64,000 nucleotides of DNA, taken from NCBI GenBank assembly GCA_027024155.1, contig JALVTE010000020.1:82464-146463 (forward strand), read 5' to 3'. This DNA comes from Campylobacteraceae bacterium (GTDB taxonomy: Bacteria; Campylobacterota; Campylobacteria; Campylobacterales; Sulfurovaceae). Numbering within the stretch: position 1 is the stretch's first letter; every line of letters starts with the position of its first letter. Made by a program: the position numbers and the translations under genes. The notes under the pieces are model-generated. The model was given only the letters and a program-made list of their open reading frames with translations, had not been told where the DNA came from and did not search any database. This document shows, one piece after another, positions 8,387 through 15,350 of this stretch.

Positions 8387-9607
8387 TTACTTCTTAATCT
8401 CCTCTCTTGGTACAAACTCTAACATCGTGGCATTTATACAGAAGCGTTTACGCCCATCGGCTCTGTCGAAAACATGCCCTAAATGTATGCCACTTTTTTT
8501 AGCTATTACTTCAATTCTGTGCATTCCGTAACTATTATCTTCTTTAAATATTACACTTCCGGGCACAGCTTTATAGAAGCTTAGCCAACCTGTGCCTGAG
8601 TTGAATCTATCCTTTGTATCGAAGAGTACATCGCCAGATAGTGTATCTATAAATACGCCATCGCCTGTGTGTTTAAATTTATCGTACTGTTTGCAAAACC
8701 TGGAGTCTGTGCCCTTTGCAAATGCCACTTTAAACGCTTCGCTATCTTTTCCTAATTTAAAAAGCCCAAGTGCTTTATAAAACTCTTTAGCACTCCAGTA
8801 GCCACGGTGGGCAAAAAGCTCTTTGCCATCTACAATAAATAGTATTGTAGGTGTTGCATTTAGTTTTGTCTTTAGTTTAAAGCCTTTAAGTTCATACGAT
8901 TTAGCAACTCTAAGTGGTACTTGCCCTTTATAACCATTTAATACATCTCTTTTAAACTTTTCGCAAAATGGGCAATCTTTGGCATCTATTACTACTATCT
9001 CTTTGCCACCTATTGGGCTTATGGTCTTGTTTTTTTCTGCCACAAACTTAACACCAGTTGCATGGTTTGGGCAGTAGCCATTTGGGTGCTTTTTAAGATA
9101 ATCTTGATGATACTCTTCGGCTTTATAAAAGTGTTTAAGTGGCTCTATTTTGGTAACAATCTTTCCATAACCAGCTTTACTTAAAAGCTTTTGATACTCT
9201 GCTTTTGTCTGCATGGCAATTTGTTTTTGCTCTGGCGTGGTATAAAAAATTTCGCTTCTGTAATTGTTGCCTCTGTCATTGCCTTGACGATTCTTTTGAG
9301 TTGGGTCATGCAACTCCCAAAAGCTTTTAATTAACTCTTTGGTAGATATTTTACTATCGTCATAAACAACTTTAACAGTTTCAGCATAATTAACTACCCC
9401 TTTTGGAGTGTCATAGCGGTAGCTCAGTATCTTTTTATAGCTAGGGTTTTCAAAATTGCCACCAGCATAGCCACTGACTGCACTCTTTACACCTTTTAAA
9501 TTCTCAAAATGCTTCTCTACACCCCAAAAACAGCCACCCGCAAAGCCAATAGTCTGCTCTTTTGCTTGCAATAATATAACTGATAATAGAATTAATAATA
9601 CTCTCAT
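8387..9607 (-). CDS. msrAB: Periplasmic methionine sulfoxide reductase fusion MsrA-thioredoxin-MsrB
   Basis: 406 residues. After a signal peptide (MRVLLILLSVILLQA) comes MsrA with GGCFWG (catalytic Cys 26) and EEYHQDYL, to about residue 190. A thioredoxin/DsbC-like domain follows with CPFC at 212-215. MsrB starts near 295, with SGTGWLSFYK and the catalytic Cys 390 in KRFCINATMLEF. The zinc-binding CxxC pairs of many MsrB proteins are not seen. The enzyme repairs both epimers of oxidised Met in exported proteins, and the middle domain could supply reducing power. Neisserial PilB has the same three activities with thioredoxin first; here it lies in the middle. The gene starts 3 nt after the patB remnant. 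Confidence 0.94.
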   Translation of the reverse strand: MRVLLILLSVILLQAKEQTIGFAGGCFWGVEKHFENLKGVKSAVSGYAGGNFENPSYKKILSYRYDTPKGVVNYAETVKVVYDDSKISTKELIKSFWELHDPTQKNRQGNDRGNNYRSEIFYTTPEQKQIAMQTKAEYQKLLSKAGYGKIVTKIEPLKHFYKAEEYHQDYLKKHPNGYCPNHATGVKFVAEKNKTISPIGGKEIVVIDAKDCPFCEKFKRDVLNGYKGQVPLRVAKSYELKGFKLKTKLNATPTILFIVDGKELFAHRGYWSAKEFYKALGLFKLGKDSEAFKVAFAKGTDSRFCKQYDKFKHTGDGVFIDTLSGDVLFDTKDRFNSGTGWLSFYKAVPGSVIFKEDNSYGMHRIEVIAKKSGIHLGHVFDRADGRKRFCINATMLEFVPREEIKK

Positions 9608-9610
9608 AAC

Positions 9611-10149
9611 CTATCCAAATACTCTATTTATTCTAGCAACCGCTTCTTTTACAAGCTCTAAACTTGTTGCAAAGTTAAAACGCATATATTGGTGCCCCTC
9701 TTTGCCGTAGTTTGTTCCACTATTTAGAGCTAACTTAGCTTCGTTTACCATTTTATCTCGTAGCTGCTTATCACTTAAGTCAAATTCGCTAAAATCTAGC
9801 CACATTAGGTATGTGCCTTCAGGGTGAGTGCGTTTGATTTTTGGGGTTAAGTGTTTATCTATATACTCTATATTTTGTTCTAAAACTTTAACTAATTCAT
9901 CTACCCAAGCCTCTTCTTTGTAAGCACTTGTTAAAATTTGTGCAGAAGTTGGGCTAATTCCTAAATGTAGGCTCTCTAAAAAACCTTTAAACTCACCCCT
10001 TAACTCTTCGTTTGGAATTATCGCATATCCGCCATTGCAAAATCCATATCAGCAACCCAAAAAGCCAATATATCATCTCGCCCAAAATACTTTTTTAAAC
10101 TGCCCCACTTTTCATTGTCGCTGCCTCTTCTATCTACAAACTCCACCAT
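9611..10149 (-). pseudogene. patB: PatB/MalY-type C-S lyase aminotransferase, internally deleted and frameshifted
   Basis: From an ATG at 10149, with AAGGAG just upstream, the reading MVEFVDRRGSDNEKWGSL...ILAFWVADMDFA is the N-terminus of MalY/PatB cystathionine beta-lyases. At about 10033-10036 it breaks: the frame ends after MADMR. Homology resumes one base out of phase at GGYAIIPNEELRGEF and runs, without needing its own start, through ISPTSAQILTSAY and THPEGTYLMWLDFSEF to the normal C-terminus. About 200 residues, including the PLP-binding Lys region, are missing. Intact enzymes are about 390 residues. The promoter, ribosome site and both ends are well preserved, which points to a recent deletion. 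Confidence 0.9.
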
Positions 10150-10260
10150 CTCTTCTCCTTAAATATACATTTGGGTAAGCACAAGACTTTAGTACTAAAC
10201 TATCTTTTTTAGCACACTTGCCTATCCACTAGAGTACCTTTAAGAGTGAAATATTATATC
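10150..10260 (-). promoter_or_regulatory. Promoter and about 100-nt leader of the patB remnant
   Basis: TATAAT (10258-10253, minus strand) is preceded by T-rich DNA without a clear -35, the usual Campylobacterota sigma-70 form. The leader of about 97 nt contains the perfect palindrome TTTAGTACTAAA (10188-10199) and related words (AAGCACAAG, AGCACACTTG), so it may be structured. I could not match it to a known riboswitch. The adjacent 10261-10396 shows no gene. Confidence 0.4.
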
Positions 10261-10396
10261 AAATCCAAATAAAAAACTAGACTTATAAATTCAAAGAAGC
10301 CATAAAGTTTTACATTCTATCATAATTTTTGTGTGATTAGTTAGCTATACTCTAATATTTTATAAAGTCTAGATTAGTAGTAAGTGAAAGTGTAGT

Positions 10397-11107
10397 TTAT
10401 GAACCACTACAACCCCCATCGCAGCCACTGCCACAGCTTGCTCCTCCTCCGTCGCCTAATCCTCCACTAGATTCTCCAAAGCCACTACTATCTGCATAGT
10501 CACCCACATAAAAGCCTCCACAGCCTGCACTGCCAGCATAATTTGTGTTGTTACTTGTATCTGTATTACTGTATAGAAAAGTTTTTGTAAGTGAGTATTT
10601 AACACCATTTTCTATCTCTAGCATACTATCTATTGCAAAGAGTAGTGGCATTTTATCTGGAAATTTTGGATTTATATGCTCTTTTAGGCATATTAATTGC
10701 CAAGCTCTTTTCATACCTTCGTTGTTACTATTTTTATTTGGCATAGCTTCATCTGGTATATGGTGCAAAAAGCGTCCAAAAGCCTTTTTGCAAAAGCTTT
10801 CGTAAACAGAACTAAATAGTAAAAATTCATGCCATAAATCATCCACCACACGCGAGGGCATAGATACCATTTTACCATTTGCCATATTACAAAGATAGAA
10901 GTAGTCCATAAGTGCTTTATTTACTAAGCTAGCCTCTTCAGTGTTAATTTTTGGGTACTTTTCTCGGAATCTATCCATAATAGGTTTTGGGACTTTATAC
11001 TTTTGTATAAACCTAAGTTGTCTCTTTTTTCGATTCTTTTTTTCATATAACCAGGTAAAAATAGAGAATATGATAATAGATACTATTGCTATTTTATAAC
11101 TATCCAT
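10397..11107 (-). CDS. Membrane-anchored GRDP-like protein with Gly/Cys-rich tail
   Basis: 236 residues: one N-terminal membrane helix (about 5-20), a basic stretch, then a domain with VVDDLWHEFLLFSSVY and FCKKAFGRFLHHIPDE. This resembles the LWH...FLHH pattern of glycine-rich-domain (GRDP) proteins. The last 45 residues are Gly/Ser/Cys-rich, with an end of the CGSGCDGGC type. Function is unknown; the tail resembles those of some TIGR04222-type membrane proteins. It is last in a tight five-gene run (10397-12730), 8 nt after its neighbour. Confidence 0.75.
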   Translation of the reverse strand: MDSYKIAIVSIIIFSIFTWLYEKKNRKKRQLRFIQKYKVPKPIMDRFREKYPKINTEEASLVNKALMDYFYLCNMANGKMVSMPSRVVDDLWHEFLLFSSVYESFCKKAFGRFLHHIPDEAMPNKNSNNEGMKRAWQLICLKEHINPKFPDKMPLLFAIDSMLEIENGVKYSLTKTFLYSNTDTSNNTNYAGSAGCGGFYVGDYADSSGFGESSGGLGDGGGASCGSGCDGGCSGS

Positions 11108-11115
11108 AAAGAGCT

Positions 11116-11541
11116 CTAAAATTTGTCATTTATGTATAAAAAAATTTCTCTATCTTGTGTAAAGATTAAGCAAGATTTATTGCTATCGGCTTTAGATAAG
11201 AGTATTTGCTTAGATTTTTTTACTGTTTTTAGCAGTTTTTTATCTACCTTGTTTAAGCTATTGGGTACTTGTGTTGGCTCTATTTTTTTAGCTTGACAGG
11301 CATTTGCAATATCTGTAAATAGTTTTTTATTTTTACCCTCTTTTGGTACTATTTTAAATATTACAGGGTGGTGTTTTGTATCGTATCTATCTAGTTTAAT
11401 ATCTTTTATATTTACTGCAATATCTTTACCTATTAAGCGTTTAAAGGTGGGTATTGGCTTTTGAATATAGTAGGTAAAGCCTACTAAAAATAGTAAAATT
11501 ACAATTAAAACTGCTAAAATCTTCTGTGGTAAATGTTTCAT
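11116..11541 (-). CDS. Small membrane-anchored protein of unknown function
   Basis: 141 residues with one N-terminal hydrophobic helix (about 8-26, KILAVLIVILLFLVGFTYYI) and a probable extracytoplasmic remainder. A late segment, ANACQAKKIEPTQ...DSNKSCLIFTQDREIFLYINDKF, has two Cys that could pair. I recognise no family. Its ATG overlaps the stop of the 30-residue peptide gene (TAATG), so translation is likely coupled. Confidence 0.8.
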   Translation of the reverse strand: MKHLPQKILAVLIVILLFLVGFTYYIQKPIPTFKRLIGKDIAVNIKDIKLDRYDTKHHPVIFKIVPKEGKNKKLFTDIANACQAKKIEPTQVPNSLNKVDKKLLKTVKKSKQILLSKADSNKSCLIFTQDREIFLYINDKF

Positions 11542-11633
11542 TAACTCTCCATATCTTCTTTGTCCATTACATAGGCAACTACAACTATTGCAACTAGAAA
11601 AAATATAATTATACCAATATATAATATATCCAT
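11541..11633 (-). CDS. 30-residue single-helix membrane peptide
   Basis: Short ORF from ATG at 11633 to TAA at 11541: it begins MDILYIGIIIFFLVAIVVV, then AYVMDKEDMES. It is one membrane helix (about residues 4-22) with an acidic cytoplasmic-type tail. Support comes from packing: it begins 1 nt after the stop of the YcxB-like gene, and its stop overlaps the next start in a TAATG junction, so the DNA is fully used. A regulatory or scaffolding role in the operon is a guess. Confidence 0.7.
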   Translation of the reverse strand: MDILYIGIIIFFLVAIVVVAYVMDKEDMES

Positions 11634-11634
11634 A

Positions 11635-12132
11635 TTATGCCTTTATGTAGTTTTGTGCATTTGCTTTTGCCAATTTACTAAAACTATTTTTATCTTCTAA
11701 ACTCTTAAATGCATTTGCAGGAAAGAAAAAGAAGTTATCTTTTGTGTATATTAACACTCCATCACTTAAAGAGACAACTTTTATAATATCGTCCCATTTT
11801 ATAGTTTGACTGTTTATACTTATTCCACTATCATCTACCTTTACACTGTATTGCATATTTGCATTTGGTAATTTATCAAAAGCCTTTTTTATTGTAGCCT
11901 CTCTTAATTTCCAACGCAAAAAGTACCAATAAAGCACTAAAAAAGTAGAAATAAGCAGTAAGCCTGGAGCTCCTTTTTTAAATAATGCTACTACACCAAA
12001 TTGAGTAAGTGCAATAAAGAAAAAGCCAATATATCGCTTTTTAGAGTTTTTAAATTCGTAATCGTATGCTACTTTTGCAGCTTTTAAGTATGTGGGTTTG
12101 TCCCATTTGTAGCTAAAATTTATACTAGACAT
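11635..12132 (-). CDS. YcxB-like membrane protein
   Basis: 165 residues. A short N-terminal cytoplasmic part (SYKWDKPTYLKAAKVAYDYEF) is followed by two hydrophobic segments (about 35-50 and 57-72). A C-terminal domain follows: YSVKVDDSGISINSQTIKWDDIIKVVSLSDGVLIYTKDNFFFFPANAF. The W-DDI-KV...Y-FFP-AF pattern is that of YcxB-like proteins (PF14317), which have no known function. It overlaps the previous gene by 8 nt. Confidence 0.75.
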   Translation of the reverse strand: MSSINFSYKWDKPTYLKAAKVAYDYEFKNSKKRYIGFFFIALTQFGVVALFKKGAPGLLLISTFLVLYWYFLRWKLREATIKKAFDKLPNANMQYSVKVDDSGISINSQTIKWDDIIKVVSLSDGVLIYTKDNFFFFPANAFKSLEDKNSFSKLAKANAQNYIKA

Positions 12133-12730
12133 GTTCTTCGCACTCTTTTATTATTAAATCATCTTTTTTAATACAGCCCTGCTCTTCTAATTCACTAATT
12201 AGTTTTAGAGTTTCGTCATACTTTTTATAGTAGATTTCACTATTTTTAGCATACTTTTTCTGCTCTTTTTTAGCGTATATCCAAGCTGCTACTATAGACA
12301 TTGCAAAGAAGCTATATATCCACCACTGCCACTCTTTTAAATCTAGCAAAACTATAAAATATTGTACAGAAAAAAGTACGAAAAATTCGATTGAAAATAT
12401 AATAACCAAAGTAGAACTTTGCTCAAAATCTAGGGTGTATTTTTCTATCTCTCTCAACTGTTCTAAATTTTTATTTACCTGCTCGGCTTTAGCTTTGCAA
12501 TCGCTGTTTAAACTATTGATATCTATATCTCTTAAATGGATATTGCTTAAGTTATACTCTACATTTATCTGCTTGTAATCTTCCAAAATTTCTGGATGCT
12601 TATTTATGATTTCTAAGATTTCGTCTTCGCTAAGTTTTCTTTTACCTGCAATTTTTTGCACATCTTGCAAAACCAAATCGTACAAACCAATATTTTTAAT
12701 CTCTAAAGCAACGCGTGGTAAGTGTGTCAT
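12125..12730 (-). CDS. Two-helix membrane protein of unknown function
   Basis: 201 residues from ATG 12730, chosen because GGGAG stands 5 nt upstream. The 13 extra residues of the longer frame run through the AGC-rich repeat and look spurious. An acidic soluble N-terminal half (LSEDEILEIINKHPEILEDYKQ) is followed by two hydrophobic helices (about 105-125 and 132-150), a Lys-rich coiled stretch and an acidic end. No family recognised. It is first in the compact operon 12730-10397, so the promoter should lie in 12731-12860. Confidence 0.8.
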   Translation of the reverse strand: MTHLPRVALEIKNIGLYDLVLQDVQKIAGKRKLSEDEILEIINKHPEILEDYKQINVEYNLSNIHLRDIDINSLNSDCKAKAEQVNKNLEQLREIEKYTLDFEQSSTLVIIFSIEFFVLFSVQYFIVLLDLKEWQWWIYSFFAMSIVAAWIYAKKEQKKYAKNSEIYYKKYDETLKLISELEEQGCIKKDDLIIKECEEHV

Positions 12731-12746
12731 TAATCTCCCTTTTTTG

Positions 12747-12860
12747 AAAGCTGAAAGCAAAAGGCACAAAGCATAAAGCTAATATTGAAGCTTCGCCTTA
12801 TTTAATAAAAAGCGACGAAGTCGCACAATTTAGCTTTCTGCTTTAAGCTTTATGCTATTA
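12747..12860. repeat. AGC-rich imperfect inverted repeat
   Basis: The left arm has AGCTGAAAGCAAAAGGC and AGCATAAAGCTAA. The right arm has TTTAGCTTTCTGCTTTAAGC and TTTATGCT, roughly the reverse complement. The word types (AGCTRAAAGC, AAAGC) are the same as at 16018-16196, so both are likely copies of one dispersed repeat family. Confidence 0.5.
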
Positions 12861-12892
12861 AACAGATGTGGCAAAAGCCACACTCTGTTTAA
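12858..12892 (-). terminator. Long hairpin overlapping the gNOR large-subunit stop codon
   Basis: TTAAACAGA-TGTGGC, loop AAAA, GCCACA-C-TCTGTTTAA: 15 base pairs with a single bulged base. The core TGTGGC/GCCACA recurs in the hairpin at 697-717. It probably ends or stabilises the gNOR transcript; a long T-run is lacking. Confidence 0.55.
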
Positions 12893-14541
12893 TCATCCTC
12901 TTCTATTCCGTAACTTTGTGTTTTATCTTCTGATGGTAGGAATATACCAATTAAACCTTTAACTCCTACACTCATTACAATATTAAATAGGAATATTGCC
13001 CAAGCGATAAGAATCATAGAACCGCAAATTGCAGCAAAAGTCATCATTGTATTAAATTCGCCATGTACATATAGGTGGCGTCTTAACATTCCATCTAAGC
13101 CTGCCATACCCATAAATGCACCCATACCGATACCACCAATTAGGTATAACCAAAAGTGTGCCCAAGTAAGTTTTTTAGAGAATAGTGTTGTATTGTTTGT
13201 AACCAGTGGCCACATTACATAAACAGCACTATATAGGGTCATATAAAGTCCAACAATCAGTGCAATATGAACGTGTGCTCCAATAATCCATTGAGTATTG
13301 TGAAGAACTCTGTTCATACCCATATCTGCTTGAATAATCGCTGCTGGAACTGCTAAACCAAATCCTACCAATCCACCTAAAAGGTATGCAAGTGGTGGTG
13401 TCATTTTTAGTGGTCTAGCTTTCCAAAGTGTTACAAGCGTAATAAATAGTGCCAAACCTTGAGTTAATAGTTCAAACGCTGTTACCATCTCTCCTGAGAT
13501 TAGCTTCATCATCTCTGGTTGCCCTTGGTCTGCAAGTAAGTGGTGAGACCAAACCATCCAAGATACTAAAAGCTCTAGCATTAATGCTGCTCTTGCAACA
13601 TTTTCCATAAATAGTTTCTGCCCTGTAATTAGTGTTGCAAGCAGATACCAAGAACCAGCAACATAGATAAGCACAAGCCCATCTGCAACAAGGTCAAGCC
13701 CCCACCAGAAGTAGTTTTTATAAAGTAATGCATCTACCGAAGCAACATTTAATGGATGTCCACTTGCATCAAAAATTAGGTAAACTAAAACCAAAATACC
13801 AGCACTTAAAATTACAATAGCATCTAAGAATGTATCTACAGTACCTCTAAAAATTGCAACAACTGGCAGTGCAAGTGCCGGCTCTTTAGAGTATGGTGGT
13901 TTACCTCTTAACTTATTAATTAAGTTTAACATACCATCAATACCAAAACCAGAAATTAATAGCTCTTTTGTAGTTTTGTTTTTATGTATTCCAACACGAG
14001 CAAAAATTGTTGCGTAAATATTGTAAATAAATAGTAGAGTTCCTACCATAATTAGTGCAACACCCACAATAAATACAATACCACCAACAACACTAAATTG
14101 ATTAGTATCAGCAGGAAGTGGCCAATATAGTGTATATAGTGGAGCATATTGCCAAACAAATGCAGCTATCCAAGACATTGCTGTACCGATTGTAATTAAA
14201 AGCCAAACAGCATTAGCAATTTTTACACTATATAGAGGTTTCTTTGTTAAAAAAGGCACTAAAAACATAAATGCACCAAACACTAATTGATAAGTAGAAC
14301 CAAATATACCAACTATTGGGTGAACTGTCATAATCGAGAAAAAGTGTGCAGGGTGAAAAAACATATGCGGTATAGGAGCCTTTGGACCAACTTCTACCAT
14401 ACGCATAATCATACCCTCAATAGCAACTAAACCAAAAAATAGAAAACTCATAACAACAGCTCTAAGTGTCACTTTTTGCAGTGCATTTAAGCTTTTATGG
14501 TCGAAGTCTGTACCATTCATTAAAGTATTCATAAAACTCAT
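12889..14541 (-). CDS. Atypical haem-copper family NO reductase catalytic subunit (gNOR-like)
   Basis: 550 residues, 12-14 membrane helices. Haem ligands are visible: His 74 (MTVHPIVG) and His 425 for low-spin haem, His 423 for the active-site haem (GAHVH). Two His of the second metal site are present in WSHHLLADQG (333, 334), the B-type/NOR form. In helix VI, where oxidases have H-x-x-x-Y and cNOR has H-L-W-V-E, this protein has FWWGLDLVADG. So Asp 283 replaces the metal His, and Asp 287 stands where oxidases have the cross-linked Tyr or cNOR its Glu. Lack of that Tyr argues against an O2 reductase. A His-to-Asp change fits, as I recall it, the gNOR class in the Hemp and Gennis classification. 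NO reduction is inferred. Confidence 0.85.
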   Translation of the reverse strand: MSFMNTLMNGTDFDHKSLNALQKVTLRAVVMSFLFFGLVAIEGMIMRMVEVGPKAPIPHMFFHPAHFFSIMTVHPIVGIFGSTYQLVFGAFMFLVPFLTKKPLYSVKIANAVWLLITIGTAMSWIAAFVWQYAPLYTLYWPLPADTNQFSVVGGIVFIVGVALIMVGTLLFIYNIYATIFARVGIHKNKTTKELLISGFGIDGMLNLINKLRGKPPYSKEPALALPVVAIFRGTVDTFLDAIVILSAGILVLVYLIFDASGHPLNVASVDALLYKNYFWWGLDLVADGLVLIYVAGSWYLLATLITGQKLFMENVARAALMLELLVSWMVWSHHLLADQGQPEMMKLISGEMVTAFELLTQGLALFITLVTLWKARPLKMTPPLAYLLGGLVGFGLAVPAAIIQADMGMNRVLHNTQWIIGAHVHIALIVGLYMTLYSAVYVMWPLVTNNTTLFSKKLTWAHFWLYLIGGIGMGAFMGMAGLDGMLRRHLYVHGEFNTMMTFAAICGSMILIAWAIFLFNIVMSVGVKGLIGIFLPSEDKTQSYGIEEDD

Positions 14542-15158
14542 TACTTCTTACCTCCCTCTTTACATCCTTGAACTGTTAGCCATTTTTTAACAATCATTTT
14601 AGATTCGCCTGTCTTTTCGTCGTAAGCTTCAGGTCCAGAATACTCTGTAGACATAACATCGAACTCTCCATTATGGTTAAATGTCCATAAAATATCGTTA
14701 GAATCTAGTATTCCATTTACATCAGTCCCCGGATTTACTTGCATCTGCATTACCATAGAACCATCTTGTCTAAATAGACCAAAACCGTAAACTAAATCAC
14801 GACTATGAATATCAAACTTAATTGTTTGCCCACACTGAACCGTAACATGTTTTGGCATATTTATCCACTTATGATTACCTACTTCAAATTCATAACTCGC
14901 ATCTGGCTTAATGTGGTGTCTCATAATATCTTGCGATACCCACGGAATTGAATTGTATGTAAAAATATGGTGTCCTACACCCATAGCAACCAAAAATGCC
15001 ATATATCCATAAAATGGAATCCTTACAATAGATTTAGCCTTCTCTTTTCTGGTTAAGTTATATGCAAACCAAGCGATTAACGAAATAATAAAAATCGCAT
15101 AGATTGAATACGCCATCCAGTGAAAAGATAAAAGCTCTTTCGAACTAGCAAATGTCAT
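14541..15158 (-). CDS. gNOR-like subunit II, cupredoxin domain without CuA ligands
   Basis: 205 residues. Two N-terminal membrane helices (about 12-33 and 47-64) and a COX2-like cupredoxin domain in the periplasm (IKFDIHSRDLVYGFGLF, then DILWTFNHNGEFDVMSTEYSG). In true COX2 the last segment reads C-x-E-x-C-G with a His and Met after it; here both Cys are Ser (STEYSG) and the His is missing. CuA should therefore be absent, and electrons must enter another way, possibly from quinol. Its stop overlaps the start of the catalytic subunit (TAATG). Confidence 0.85.
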   Translation of the reverse strand: MTFASSKELLSFHWMAYSIYAIFIISLIAWFAYNLTRKEKAKSIVRIPFYGYMAFLVAMGVGHHIFTYNSIPWVSQDIMRHHIKPDASYEFEVGNHKWINMPKHVTVQCGQTIKFDIHSRDLVYGFGLFRQDGSMVMQMQVNPGTDVNGILDSNDILWTFNHNGEFDVMSTEYSGPEAYDEKTGESKMIVKKWLTVQGCKEGGKK

Positions 15159-15230
15159 CTCTTCTTCTCCTAATTATTTGTGGTACTAAGCTCTATAAAT
15201 GTAGTATTAGCAGAACTTATTCCAAGTATA

Positions 15231-15272
15231 ATAATATAATTAAGATTGCTAAATAAAGTTGATAGATATCAA
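15231..15272 (-). promoter_or_regulatory. FNR/CRP-type class II promoter of the gNOR operon
   Basis: TTGATAGATATCAA (15259-15272) is a perfect TTGAT-N4-ATCAA FNR consensus. On the minus strand it is followed after exactly 22 nt by TATTAT (15236-15231). This puts the box centre near -41.5, the class II activation position. The start site would be near 15224, about 65 nt before the subunit II ATG. An Fnr/Crp or NssR-like regulator is implied; none is encoded in the window. Confidence 0.75.
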
Positions 15273-15327
15273 GATAAAAAGTTAAAAGCAGTAAATAATT
15301 GATTAATTTTTAGGCAGTTTAATTTTT

Positions 15328-15350
15328 GTTTGCTTAATATTTAAGCAAAC
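15328..15350. terminator. Hairpin after the LamG-like gene
   Basis: GTTTGCTTAA / TTAAGCAAAC, a perfect 10-bp stem with a 3-nt loop touching the stop codon of the LamG-like gene. On the plus strand a T-run precedes it; on the minus strand A-rich DNA follows. Confidence 0.5.

Noticed and set aside
10160-10250. tRNA-like or known riboswitch before the patB remnant
   Set aside because: No T-arm or anticodon-arm pattern and no match to the SAM-I, SAM-II, TPP, glycine or preQ1 cores I know. Kept only as a possible structured leader.
12889-15158. Cytochrome c oxidase (cbb3- or ba3-type)
   Set aside because: The cross-linked Tyr and one metal His are absent, CuA Cys are replaced by Ser, and no ccoO/ccoP-like genes are adjacent.
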